NCBI RefSeq assembly: GCF_001509475.1
Contig: NZ_LLZG01000399.1
Coordinates: 89,777-153,776, forward strand
Length of the DNA stretch: 64,000 nucleotides
Direction of reading: 5' to 3'
Source: Streptomyces regalis
Lineage (GTDB): Bacteria; Actinomycetota; Actinomycetes; Streptomycetales; Streptomycetaceae
Shown here: piece after piece, positions 6,974-16,225 of the stretch
How positions within the stretch are numbered: position 1 is the stretch's first letter
Layout of the letters: each line of letters begins with the position of its first letter
Translations under genes and position numbers: made by a program
The notes under the pieces: model-generated
Databases searched by the model: none
Seen by the model: only the letters and a program-made list of their open reading frames with translations
Told to the model about the DNA's origin: nothing

Positions 6974-9373
6974 ATGTCGGAGTGGACGTGGGAGTACGAG
7001 GGCTACGCCCCCGCCGCCGAGCGGCTGCGCGAATCGCTCTGCACGCTCGGCAACGGCTACTTCGCCACGCGCGGCGCGGTGCCCGAGTGCAGGGCGGGCC
7101 TGGTGCACTGCCCGGGGACCTACGCGGCCGGGTGCTACAACCGCCTGACCTCGGCCGTGGCGGGACGAGAGGTGGTGAACGAGGACCTCGTCAATCTCCC
7201 GAACTGGCTGCTCCTGCGGTTCCGTTGCCGCCGCGCCGGCGGATCGTGGGGCCGGTGGTTCTCCCCGGACACCCACGCCCTCCTCGACCACCGGCACACC
7301 CTGGACCTGCGCCGCGCCACGCTGACCCGCACCTTCCGCTATCGGGACGGCGATGCGGGCGTGCTCGGCGTCGAGCAGACCCGCCTGATGCACATGACGG
7401 ACTCTCACCTGGCCGTGCTACGGACCGTTTTCACGGCCGAGGACTGGTCGGGCGAGATCGAAATCGAGGCTGCCCTCGACGGCAGTGTGACCAACAGCAA
7501 CGTGCACCGCTACCGGTCTCTCAACCGAAGACACCTGGCCCATGTACGGTCCGGAGCGCAGGAGCCCGACATGATGTGGCTGCACTGCCGCACGAGCACC
7601 TCCGACATCGCCGTCGCCATGGGAGCCCGGACAGTGGTCACCGGACAGTCGGCGGTTGCCTCGGCGGTTCGCTCCACCCCGCATCGCGCCGTCCACCGCC
7701 TGGTGATCCCCATCGGGCCCGGCCTGCCCGTCGCCGTGGAGAAGACCGTGGCGCTGCACACTTCGCGCGACACGGCGATCAGTGACCCACTCGGGGCAAC
7801 CCTCGACGATGTGGCCGAGGCGCCGGACTTCCCCGCCCTGCTGGACTCCCACGTCGCCGCGTGGGAGCGGTTGTGGCGGCGCGCGGAGATCCAGGTGCCC
7901 GGTCAGGCAGGCCGCGTCCTGCGGCTGCATCTGTTCCATGTCCTGCAGACGCTGTCCCCGCACACCGCGGACCTGGACGTGGGTGTGCCGGCCCGGGGGC
8001 TGCACGGCGAGGCGTACCGGGGCCATGTCTTCTGGGACGAGCTGTTCGTCCTGCCGTATCTCAACCTGCACTTCCCAGAGGTCTCCCGGGCCCTGCTGAC
8101 CTATCGCCACCGGCGCCTCCCGCGGGCGTGCCGGGCGGCCGCCGCGATCGGCCGGGCCGGCGCGATGTACCCCTGGCAGAGCGGCAGCGACGGCCGTGAG
8201 GAGACCCAGGAGCTGCATCTCAACCCCCGCTCGGGCCGCTGGCTGCCGGACCACTCCCGGCTCCAGCACCACGTCGGCTCGGCGATCGCCTACAACGTGT
8301 GGCAGTACTGCGAGGCCACCGGCGACACCGAGTTCCTGCACACCAAGGGCGCGGAGATGCTGCTGCAGATTGCCCGCTTCTGGGCGGACCTCGTGGTCCA
8401 CGACCCCGGCACGAACCGGTACCGCATCCGCGGCGTCGTCGGCCCCGACGAGTACCACGACAGCTACCCGGACGCAGCACGGCCCGGGCTGGACGACAAC
8501 ACGTACACCAACGTCATGGCCGCCTGGGTCCTCACCCGCGCCCTGGACCTGCTGCGGCGCCTTCCCGCCCGGCGACGGCAGGAACTCTTCGAACGCGTCC
8601 GGCTGGACGGCGGCGAACTCCCGAGGTGGGAGGAGGTCTCCCGGCGGCTGCGGGTTCCGTTCCACCGGGGCGTCATCAGCCAGTTCGAGGGCTACGACGA
8701 CCTCATCGAGCTCGACTGGGACGCCTACCGGGCGCGCTACGACAGCATCCGGCGGCTGGACCGGATCCTGGAGGCCGAGGGCGACACCGTCAACCGCTAC
8801 AAGGCGTCCAAGCAGGCTGACGTCCTCATGCTCGGCTACCTGTTCTCGCCCGCGGAGCTGCGGCAGCTCTTCCGGCGTCTCGGGTACGACGTGGACGACG
8901 AGATCTGGCGCAGGACCGTGGACTACTACCTGCAGCGCACCAGCCACGGCTCCACGCTCAGCGGGCTCGTCCACGGCCTGGTCCTGGCGCGGGCCAGACG
9001 GGCCGAGGCGTGGCGTTACGTCCAGGAGGCCCTGGAGGCGGACATCGCCGACATCCAGGGCGGCACGACCGGCGAGGGCATCCACCTCGGGGCCATGGCC
9101 GGGACCCTCGATCTGGTCCAGCGGGGGCTGACGGGCCTGGAGACCCGCGAGGACGCCCTGTGGCTGGACCCGGTGCCTCTTCCGGCACTGTCCGAGTACG
9201 GCTTCTCGCTCCGCTATCGCGGTCACTGGGGGATCGGCGTACGGCGCCGGAGCGGACAGTTGGAGATCGGTGTCCCCGACTCGGAGGAGTCACCGATTCG
9301 CGTGGTGCTGGCCGACCGGGCCGTCACCATCGCGCCGGGAGAGACCTGCACGCTGGTGCTGCCGACGAGTTGA
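6974..9373 (+). CDS. Glycoside hydrolase family 65 protein (disaccharide phosphorylase-like)
   Basis: A 799-residue GH65 enzyme: an N-terminal beta-sandwich, an (alpha/alpha)6 barrel and a C-terminal sheet. The motif GPDEYHDSY puts the general acid at Glu493, close to its place in maltose phosphorylase. KQADVLML and THGSTLS-like TSHGSTLSGLVHGL form the sugar and phosphate-binding loops, which favours a phosphorylase over a hydrolase. The likely substrate is an alpha-glucobiose such as trehalose, kojibiose or maltose; which one cannot be read from sequence. No beta-phosphoglucomutase is adjacent. In M. tuberculosis the DosR-regulated Rv2006 contains a GH65 region, so its presence in this island fits. 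Confidence 0.88.
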   Translation: MSEWTWEYEGYAPAAERLRESLCTLGNGYFATRGAVPECRAGLVHCPGTYAAGCYNRLTSAVAGREVVNEDLVNLPNWLLLRFRCRRAGGSWGRWFSPDTHALLDHRHTLDLRRATLTRTFRYRDGDAGVLGVEQTRLMHMTDSHLAVLRTVFTAEDWSGEIEIEAALDGSVTNSNVHRYRSLNRRHLAHVRSGAQEPDMMWLHCRTSTSDIAVAMGARTVVTGQSAVASAVRSTPHRAVHRLVIPIGPGLPVAVEKTVALHTSRDTAISDPLGATLDDVAEAPDFPALLDSHVAAWERLWRRAEIQVPGQAGRVLRLHLFHVLQTLSPHTADLDVGVPARGLHGEAYRGHVFWDELFVLPYLNLHFPEVSRALLTYRHRRLPRACRAAAAIGRAGAMYPWQSGSDGREETQELHLNPRSGRWLPDHSRLQHHVGSAIAYNVWQYCEATGDTEFLHTKGAEMLLQIARFWADLVVHDPGTNRYRIRGVVGPDEYHDSYPDAARPGLDDNTYTNVMAAWVLTRALDLLRRLPARRRQELFERVRLDGGELPRWEEVSRRLRVPFHRGVISQFEGYDDLIELDWDAYRARYDSIRRLDRILEAEGDTVNRYKASKQADVLMLGYLFSPAELRQLFRRLGYDVDDEIWRRTVDYYLQRTSHGSTLSGLVHGLVLARARRAEAWRYVQEALEADIADIQGGTTGEGIHLGAMAGTLDLVQRGLTGLETREDALWLDPVPLPALSEYGFSLRYRGHWGIGVRRRSGQLEIGVPDSEESPIRVVLADRAVTIAPGETCTLVLPTS

Positions 9374-9488
9374 ACTGAGGGGATGCGGCCGGGGAGCGCG
9401 GCGATTCAGTCCTGCGGCGGTGTTGCCGTCCGCCTACGCTCCGAGACTGGGGGTTCGGCTTCCGGAACAGGGCCCGTGGGAGACGCGC

Positions 9489-10358
9489 ATGGAGTGGTTG
9501 GTCTCGCTGGTGGGCGCGGGCCTCGTCATGATCAGCCTGCGGGACCTGTTCCACACGCTCTGGCACCCCACCCGCCACGGCGGCCTGAGCCGTCTCGTGA
9601 TGACGGCGCTGTGGCGGCTGGCCCGGCGCTTTCGTGCGCGCAGGCGGGTGGTCGGGCTCGTCGGGCCGCTCGCCATGGTGACGGTGGTGGGCATGTGGGC
9701 CGGAACCGTCATCCTCGGCTGGGCCATCGTCTACTGGCCCCACATGCCGGAGTCGTTCGCCTTCTCGCCCGGTTCCAAGGCGGCTCAGGAGCCGGCGCTG
9801 CTCGACTCCCTGTACCTGTCGCTCGTCACGGTCGCCACTCTGGGGCTGGGGGACATTGCGCCCGGCGAGGGATGGCTCCGCGTGGTGTCGCCGCTGGAGG
9901 CCCTCGTCGGCTTCGCCCTCCTGACGGCCACGGTCTCCTGGGTCCTCGCGATCTACCCGGCGCTGACCCGCAGACGGGTCCTGGCCATCCGGCTGGCGCT
10001 GCTGCGCGACGCGGAACCGACGACGCAGCAGATCGACTGCACGGCGGGCGCGCTGCTGCTGGACAGCCTGGCCACCGAGGTCGTACGCGTCCGCATCGAC
10101 TTCACCCAGTACGCGGAGGCGTACTACTTCCATGACGGGGAGGACCACTCGTCGCTGGCGGCTATGGTCGGCTACGCCGCCGCCCTTGCCCAGCGTGGAC
10201 AGACAGCGCGGCAGCCGGAGGTGCGACTGGCCGGTGACCTGCTCGCCGGGGCGCTGAGAGATCTCGCGGCCATCCTCGACCAGCGTTTCCTCCACACGGG
10301 CGGCACACCGGCGGACGTTTTCGCGGCCTACGCCGCCGACCACGGGCGGGCCTCGTGA
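9489..10358 (+). CDS. Two-pore-helix potassium-channel-family protein
   Basis: A 289-residue membrane protein. Hydrophobic segments at about residues 2-20, 57-80 and 130-155 flank a pore loop with [12 protein letters not shown], a variant of the K+ selectivity filter TVGYGD. This marks it as an ion-channel-fold protein (Ion_trans_2 type), although the altered filter makes K+ selectivity uncertain. The cytoplasmic C-terminus (about 160-289) has no recognised RCK domain. The ATG follows a GGGAG site; the open frame upstream overlaps the end of the GH65 gene and is unlikely to be translated. Its stop overlaps the start of the P-type ATPase gene (GTGA), suggesting joint control of ion balance. 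Confidence 0.75.
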   Translation: MEWLVSLVGAGLVMISLRDLFHTLWHPTRHGGLSRLVMTALWRLARRFRARRRVVGLVGPLAMVTVVGMWAGTVILGWAIVYWPHMPESFAFSPGSKAAQEPALLDSLYLSLVTVATLGLGDIAPGEGWLRVVSPLEALVGFALLTATVSWVLAIYPALTRRRVLAIRLALLRDAEPTTQQIDCTAGALLLDSLATEVVRVRIDFTQYAEAYYFHDGEDHSSLAAMVGYAAALAQRGQTARQPEVRLAGDLLAGALRDLAAILDQRFLHTGGTPADVFAAYAADHGRAS

Positions 10359-13030
10359 ACCGGCGCGCGGACAGCCGGACCCCCGACGCGGACAGCGGCG
10401 GCCCCCGAACCGCGCCCCCTGGGGCGGGTCCGTCGGGCCTGTCGTCGGACGAGGCCGCGCGGCGACTGGCGCTCCACGGGCCCAACGAGATCCCCTCGGA
10501 GGCGCGGACCCCGGTGTGGCGGCGGGTGCTGCAGCAGCTGCGCGACCCGCTGATCCTCGTCCTGCTCGTGGCCGCCGCCCTGACGATCGCCACCGGCGAT
10601 CTCTCCGACGCCGCCGTGATCCTGCTCGTGATCACCGTGAACACCGTGGTCGGCGTCGTACAGGAGGTACGGGCGGAGCAGGCGGTGCTGGCCCTGTCCG
10701 CGATGAGCGCCCCGGCGGCCAGGGTGGTGCGGGACGGCGAGGAACGCTCCATCGCGGCCGCTGAGGTGGTACCGGGCGACCTGGTCCTGGTGGCCGAGGG
10801 GGACATCGTTCCCGCGGACGGAGACGTGCTGGCCGCGGCGTTGCTGCTGGCGGACGAGTCCTCACTGACGGGTGAGTCCGTGCCGGTGGAGAAGGCCCCT
10901 GACCGGGACGCGTCGCGGGGTGCGGTCTCGGCGGGCACGGTCGTCGTCCACGGCCACGGGCGTGTCGTGGTCACGGCCACCGGGGCCGACAGCGCGCTCG
11001 GCCGGATCGCCGCCCTGATGGGCGCCGCGCCCGGCTTGACTCCGCTCCAGCACCGGCTGGCGCGGTTCGGCCGGACTCTGGCAGCGGTCATCGTGGCGCT
11101 GTGCGCGGTGGTTCTCGCTCTCGGGCTGGTGCGCGGACAGCCCGTGGAGCTGATGATCGTGGCGGCGATCAGCCTCGCCGTCGCGGCCGTTCCGGAGTCC
11201 CTTCCCGCTGTGGTGACGCTGGCCCTGACTCTGGGAGCGCGGCGGATGGCGGACCGGCATGCCATCGTCCGCAGGCTGCCCGCGGTGGAGACGCTGGGTT
11301 CGGTGACCGTGATCGCCACCGACAAGACCGGCACCCTGACCGAGGGCCGGATGGCCGCCGAGCGGCTGTGGACACCGTACGGAGACGCAGCGGTCGTGGG
11401 GACGGGCTACGAACCCGAGGGCCGGGGCGTCCGCGACGGCGAAACGGTCACCGCGGGCGACCCACCCGACCTGGCCGCGCTGCTGCGCGTCGCGCTGCTG
11501 TGCAACGACGCGGCGCTGGAGCCCCCGCCGGACCGCGCCGATGAATGGCGTGCACTGGGCGATCCCACGGAGGCCGCTCTGCTGGTGACCGGGGCCCGCC
11601 TCGGGCTGGACCGGGCGGCGCTGGAGCGTGAGCTGCCGCGACTGGAGGAGATCCCGTTCGACAGCGACCGCAAGCGCATGACGACCGTGCACCGCCGACC
11701 GGAGGGCGGAGTGCTGGTCGCGTGCAAAGGGGCGCCGGAGTCGGTGCTCCGGCCGCAGCTCCTGGCTGACGGGTCTGACGTCGTCGCCCGAGCGGCCGCG
11801 CAGGCGGAGGTGCTGGCACGACACGGATACCGCGTGCTCGCCGTCGCCGCTGCCGACCACGAGGACACGGCGCAGCGGCCCCCGACCTGGGAGTCGGGCC
11901 TGTCGCTCCTCGGCCTCGTCGGCATCCTGGACCCGCCTCGCAGTGCATCCGAGCCGACGATCACCGCCTGCAAACGGGCCGGCATCGTCCCCGTACTCAT
12001 CACCGGCGACCACCCGCTGACCGCACGAGCCATGGCCGAACGTCTCGGCATCGCCACCCGCGACGAGGACGTCACGACCGGCGGGCGCATCCGGGAGGGC
12101 ACAGCGGGCGACCTGACGGACGCACGGGTCTATGCCCGGACCACTCCCGAGCAGAAGCTGGACATCGTCCAGGCGTGGCGCGGAGCCGGGCACGTGGTGG
12201 CGATGACGGGAGACGGCGTCAACGACGGCCCCGCCCTGCGGCGCGCCGACATCGGCGTCGCCATGGGGCGGCGTGGCACCGAGGTGGCCCGCCAGGCGGC
12301 CGATCTGGTGCTCGCCGACGACAACCCGGCCACCATCGTGTCCGCCGTCGAGGAGGGACGCCGCGTCTACGCCAACGTGCGCCGGTTCCTGCTCTACGCG
12401 CTCGCCGGGGGCACCGCGGAGATCCTGGTCATGCTGCTGGGCCCGTTCCTGGGGATGCCGCTGCCACTGCTGCCCGCACAGATCCTGTGGATCAACCTGC
12501 TCACGCACGGCCTGCCCGGTGTCGCCCTGGGCGCGGAGCCCGTCGCCCCGGACGCCATGCGCCACCCTCCCCGCCCTCCCGAGGAGAGCGTGCTGGGGGC
12601 CGGCCTGTGGCCACGGATCCTGCTCATGGGGACCTTCGTCGCCGCGGTGACCCTCGTGGCCGGCGTCTGGGCCAGGGAGACCGGACGGCCCTGGCAGTCC
12701 ATGATGTTTCTGATCCTCGGCGCGACGCAGCTCGGTGTGGCGCTCGGCTCCCGGGCCCGCCCGGGCAGCCTGGCCAACCCGTTCCTGCTCGTCGCCGTGG
12801 GCACGGCACTGACCCTCCAGGCCGCAGGCGTCTATCTGCCGCCCCTGCGGGAGCTGCTGGGCACGGAACCACTCCCACTCACCGACCTGGCGATCGCCGC
12901 CGCGCTGTCGGGCCTCGGCCACGTCGTCATGCGCCTCCAGACCCGGCTGAAACCGGAACGCCCACCGGAGGCCCGAGCGCGCCCCGGCCGGCATGCGCAC
13001 GGGAGACGCGGAATCCACACTGGTCTGTAG
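10355..13030 (+). CDS. P2-type cation-transporting ATPase (CtpF-like)
   Basis: An 891-residue P-type ATPase. It has the N-terminal cation-ATPase domain ([10 protein letters not shown]), actuator motif [10 protein letters not shown], phosphorylation site DKTGTLTEG with Asp323, nucleotide-domain KGAPESVL, hinge [20 protein letters not shown] and ten predicted membrane helices. The membrane motif PESLPAVVT corresponds to PEGLPAVVT of Ca2+ pumps. In helix 6, NLLTHGLPG has His where Ca2+-ATPases have the ion-binding Asp (N..TDG), so the transported ion is uncertain. M. tuberculosis CtpF (Rv1997) is DosR-regulated. The GTG start overlaps the channel-gene stop by four bases, which implies translational coupling. 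Confidence 0.9.
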   Translation: MNRRADSRTPDADSGGPRTAPPGAGPSGLSSDEAARRLALHGPNEIPSEARTPVWRRVLQQLRDPLILVLLVAAALTIATGDLSDAAVILLVITVNTVVGVVQEVRAEQAVLALSAMSAPAARVVRDGEERSIAAAEVVPGDLVLVAEGDIVPADGDVLAAALLLADESSLTGESVPVEKAPDRDASRGAVSAGTVVVHGHGRVVVTATGADSALGRIAALMGAAPGLTPLQHRLARFGRTLAAVIVALCAVVLALGLVRGQPVELMIVAAISLAVAAVPESLPAVVTLALTLGARRMADRHAIVRRLPAVETLGSVTVIATDKTGTLTEGRMAAERLWTPYGDAAVVGTGYEPEGRGVRDGETVTAGDPPDLAALLRVALLCNDAALEPPPDRADEWRALGDPTEAALLVTGARLGLDRAALERELPRLEEIPFDSDRKRMTTVHRRPEGGVLVACKGAPESVLRPQLLADGSDVVARAAAQAEVLARHGYRVLAVAAADHEDTAQRPPTWESGLSLLGLVGILDPPRSASEPTITACKRAGIVPVLITGDHPLTARAMAERLGIATRDEDVTTGGRIREGTAGDLTDARVYARTTPEQKLDIVQAWRGAGHVVAMTGDGVNDGPALRRADIGVAMGRRGTEVARQAADLVLADDNPATIVSAVEEGRRVYANVRRFLLYALAGGTAEILVMLLGPFLGMPLPLLPAQILWINLLTHGLPGVALGAEPVAPDAMRHPPRPPEESVLGAGLWPRILLMGTFVAAVTLVAGVWARETGRPWQSMMFLILGATQLGVALGSRARPGSLANPFLLVAVGTALTLQAAGVYLPPLRELLGTEPLPLTDLAIAAALSGLGHVVMRLQTRLKPERPPEARARPGRHAHGRRGIHTGL

Positions 13031-13110
13031 GAGGAACGGCCGGGGCGGGCCAGGCTCCACTGGGCTCGGGCTTCCCCCCGCGCGGATCGCGACGCTCGAA
13101 GGAGACGACC

Positions 13111-13530
13111 ATGACCACTGCCCGGGAGATCATGCACGGCGGTGCCACCTGCATCCAGGAGAACGAGACCCTGGAAGCCGCGGCGCGCAAGATGAAGGAA
13201 CTGGACGTCGGAGCCCTCCCGATCTGCGGCGAGGACGACCGGCTCCACGGGATCATCACGGACCGTGACATCGTGCTGAAGTGCCTCGCCAAGGGCAAGG
13301 ACCCCAAGACCATGACCGCGGGCAGCCTTGAGCAGGGCAAGCCGGTCACGATCGACGCCGAGGCCGACGCCGACCAGGTCCTTCAGGCCATGGAGGAGCA
13401 CAGGATCCGCAGGCTGCCGGTCATCGACAACCACCGCCTCGTCGGCATGATCAGCGAGGCGGACCTCGCGCGTCACCTGCCCGAGGAGCGGGTGGGCCAC
13501 TTCGTCGAGGTCGTCTGCGCGGCTCGCTGA
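13111..13530 (+). CDS. Hrp1-like CBS-pair protein
   Basis: A 139-residue protein of two CBS domains (residues 8-62 and 75-130). It closely follows hypoxic response protein 1 (Hrp1, Rv2626c) of M. tuberculosis: MTTAREIM start, GALPICG-DDRLHGIITDRDIV in the first domain, and RRLPVI-HRLVG-EADLARHLPE in the second. The paired CBS domains presumably bind an adenine nucleotide; the downstream partner is unknown. AAGGAG lies 8 bases before ATG. The gene is convergent with the respiratory operon and ends only 13 bases from fdsA. An ATG-proximal promoter may lie in the 80 bases after the ATPase gene. Confidence 0.88.
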   Translation: MTTAREIMHGGATCIQENETLEAAARKMKELDVGALPICGEDDRLHGIITDRDIVLKCLAKGKDPKTMTAGSLEQGKPVTIDAEADADQVLQAMEEHRIRRLPVIDNHRLVGMISEADLARHLPEERVGHFVEVVCAAR

Positions 13531-13543
13531 CCGGCCGACGCGG

Positions 13544-16225
13544 TCACCGTGAGGTCACGCGTACGGCCGTGACCTTGTATTCGGGGCAGGACGTGACGGT
13601 GTCCGCGTGGTCGGAGGTGAGGCGGTTCACCCCGCTGGAGGGGAAGTGGAAGGAGCAGAAGACCTCGCCGGGGACGGTCTGTTCACTGACCCGGGCGACG
13701 AGCCGGGCTCGGCCGTGCCGGCTCTCCACGGTGAGCTGGGCGCCGTTCCGGACGCCGTACCGGGTTGCGTCGTCGGGGTGCAGGTCGAGGAAGTCGACCG
13801 GGTCGAGTGCGAGGTTGCCGCCGCGGCGGGTCATGCTGCCGGAGTTGTAGTGCGCCCAGCGCCGCCCGGTGACCAGGAGCAACGGGTAGTCATAGTCGGG
13901 TTGTTCACCGGGTGGGAGGTAAGGGGCCGCGGTGAGGTGGGCCCGCCCGTCCGGTGTGGCGAACCGCTCCCCGTACAGCTTGGCTTCTCCTGGGCGGCCG
14001 GGGTCCGGACAGGGCCACGGCACGGCGGCCTCCCGGTCCAGTCGGTCGTGGGAGAGACCGGCGAAGACCGGCGCGACGTGCCCGCACTCGGCCAGGGCAT
14101 CTGCCGGAGTGGCACAGCCCAGGTCGACGCCCATCACACCGGCGAGAGCGCGTACGACGTCGAAGTCGCTCCGTGCCTCGCCCGGCGCGGGCACGGCGGG
14201 GCGGACCCGCTGGAACCGGCGGTCGAAGTTGACGAATGTGCCGTCCTTCTCCAGCCAGGACGCCACCGGCAGCACGACGCCGGCGTGGCGGGCGGTCTCG
14301 GACAGGAACAGCTCGTTGCACACCACGAGCGGGCACGCGTCCAGAGCTGCGGCCACCTGGTTGCTGTCGGGGTCGGTGGCGCAGACGTCCTCGCCGATGA
14401 CCCACAGCGCCCGCAGTTCCCCGGCTCGTGCGGCGGCGAACATGTCCGGGATCCTCAGGCCGGGGCGTTCCGGGATCGGTACGCCCCACACAGCCTCGGC
14501 CCTGCCCCGTGCGGCGGGGTCGGTGACCTTGCCGTAGCCGGGCAGCAGGTCGGGCAACGCGCCCATGTCGGAGGCGCCCTGGACGTTGTTCTGGCCGCGC
14601 AGCGGGTTGACTCCGTGCCCGCAGTCGGTGCCCACGGCGCCGCGCAGGATCGCCAGGTTGGCCAGGGACCGCACCCCGTCGGTGCCGTGCAGGTGCTCGG
14701 TGACGCCCAGGCCGTACACGATCGCGGGCCGCTCGGCACGGCCGTACAGCCGGGCTGCGGCGACCAGGTCCGCGGCGGGTACCCCGGTGATGTCCGCGAC
14801 CCGGTCGGGTGGGTAGTCCAGCAGCAGCTCGGCGAGCTCCGGCAGACCGGTGGCCCGCTCGCGCAGGAACTCCTCGTCCACCAGCCCTTCGGTGAGCAGC
14901 ACATGGGCGAGCCCGTGGAAGAGCGCCACGTTGGTGCCGGGCCGGGGCCGCAGATGCACGTCGGCGTGCAGGGCGAGGCCGACGGCGCGGGGGTCCGCGA
15001 CGACCAGCTTGGCCCCGCGCAGCACGCGCCGGAGGAGACGTGCTCCGACCACCGGATGGGCCTCGACCGGATTGGCGCCGACCACCAGCAGGCAGTCGGA
15101 CCGCTCGACGTCGTCCAAGCTGTCAGTGCCGCCGGAGAGCCCGAAGGAGGCGGTCAGGCCGGCGGCGGACGGGGAGTGGCACAGGCGGGAGCAGTTGTCG
15201 ACGTTGTTCGTGCCGATGACGACCCGCAGGAACTTCTGGACGAGGTAGTTCTCCTCGTTGGTGGCGCGGGCGGAGGAGATCGCCGCGACGGCGTCCGGGC
15301 CCCCGGTGTCGACGGCCTCGCGCAGTCCCCGGGCGACATACCCGAGTGCCTCGTCCCAGCCGACGGGTTCCAGGCGGCCGTCGCGCCGCAGCAGGGGCCG
15401 GGTGAGGCGTTCGGGAGAGGTGAGATAGCCGTGGGCGAAGCGGCCCTTGACACAGGCGTGTCCCCGGTTGACGGGGCCGTCCCGGGCCGGCAGGACGGCC
15501 GTGACCTCGCCGTCGGAGGTGACGACGTCCAGGGCACAGCCGACGCCGCAGTACCCGCACGTCGTACGAGTTGCGGCCGTGCTCGGCCGGTGGGCGGAGG
15601 TGAGCCCGCGCCCGGGGCCGGGCTCGGTGATCGCACCGGTGGGGCAGGTGTCGACGCAGCCGCCGCAGGCCACGCAGTCCGACTCGGCCCACGGCCCGCC
15701 GGTGCCGGGCGCGACCACGGTGTCGGCGCCCCTGCCGGTCAGGGTCAGGGCGAAGGTGCCCTGCACCTCGGCGCACATGCGCACGCACCGCCCGCAGGCG
15801 ATACACAGGTCCCGGTCCAGGTGCACGTACGGGTGGGAGTCGTCACTGCCCCGGCCTCCGGCACCCTGAGCCGTCTCGGGGCCGATACCCAACGATCGGC
15901 AGACGTGCGCCAGTTCGCTGGGGTTGTCCTCGGTGAGAGCACTGGGCGGCAGGGCGGAGGCGATGACCTCCACCGCGTCCCGGCGCAGCCGACGGAGGTC
16001 TTCCGCAGCGGTTTCGACGCGGACACCGGACGTGGCTGGGGTCACGCAGGCCGCCACGATCTGTCCGTCGGCCCGCACGAGACACGTACGGCAGGAGCCA
16101 GCCGGGCTGAGCCGTTCGTCGGAGCAGAGCGCGGGCAGCTCGGCGCCGGCCGCCCGCACCGCCGAGAGCAGGGAAGCTCCCTCGGGAACGGCGACCGGGA
16201 CGCCATCGACCTCGATTCCCGTCAT
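13544..16225 (-). CDS. fdsA: NAD-type formate dehydrogenase, molybdenum (alpha) subunit
   Basis: An 893-residue molybdoenzyme that oxidises formate to CO2. An N-terminal [2Fe-2S] ferredoxin domain (Cys in LCSDERLSPAGSCRTCLV) is followed by a NuoG-like segment with two [4Fe-4S] clusters (CIACGRCVRMC and CVACGGCVDTCPTG). The bis-MGD catalytic domain begins with its own cluster motif CGYCGVGC. The active-site Cys349-His (SRLCHSPS) is the Mo-ligand pair of formate dehydrogenases and is encoded by TGC, not by UGA. A C-terminal molydop_binding domain follows. Its ATG overlaps the fdsB stop (ATGA). It is the last gene of the nar-fds operon. The accessory sulfurtransferase gene fdhD/fdsC is not in the window. 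Confidence 0.88.
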   Translation of the reverse strand: MTGIEVDGVPVAVPEGASLLSAVRAAGAELPALCSDERLSPAGSCRTCLVRADGQIVAACVTPATSGVRVETAAEDLRRLRRDAVEVIASALPPSALTEDNPSELAHVCRSLGIGPETAQGAGGRGSDDSHPYVHLDRDLCIACGRCVRMCAEVQGTFALTLTGRGADTVVAPGTGGPWAESDCVACGGCVDTCPTGAITEPGPGRGLTSAHRPSTAATRTTCGYCGVGCALDVVTSDGEVTAVLPARDGPVNRGHACVKGRFAHGYLTSPERLTRPLLRRDGRLEPVGWDEALGYVARGLREAVDTGGPDAVAAISSARATNEENYLVQKFLRVVIGTNNVDNCSRLCHSPSAAGLTASFGLSGGTDSLDDVERSDCLLVVGANPVEAHPVVGARLLRRVLRGAKLVVADPRAVGLALHADVHLRPRPGTNVALFHGLAHVLLTEGLVDEEFLRERATGLPELAELLLDYPPDRVADITGVPAADLVAAARLYGRAERPAIVYGLGVTEHLHGTDGVRSLANLAILRGAVGTDCGHGVNPLRGQNNVQGASDMGALPDLLPGYGKVTDPAARGRAEAVWGVPIPERPGLRIPDMFAAARAGELRALWVIGEDVCATDPDSNQVAAALDACPLVVCNELFLSETARHAGVVLPVASWLEKDGTFVNFDRRFQRVRPAVPAPGEARSDFDVVRALAGVMGVDLGCATPADALAECGHVAPVFAGLSHDRLDREAAVPWPCPDPGRPGEAKLYGERFATPDGRAHLTAAPYLPPGEQPDYDYPLLLVTGRRWAHYNSGSMTRRGGNLALDPVDFLDLHPDDATRYGVRNGAQLTVESRHGRARLVARVSEQTVPGEVFCSFHFPSSGVNRLTSDHADTVTSCPEYKVTAVRVTSR

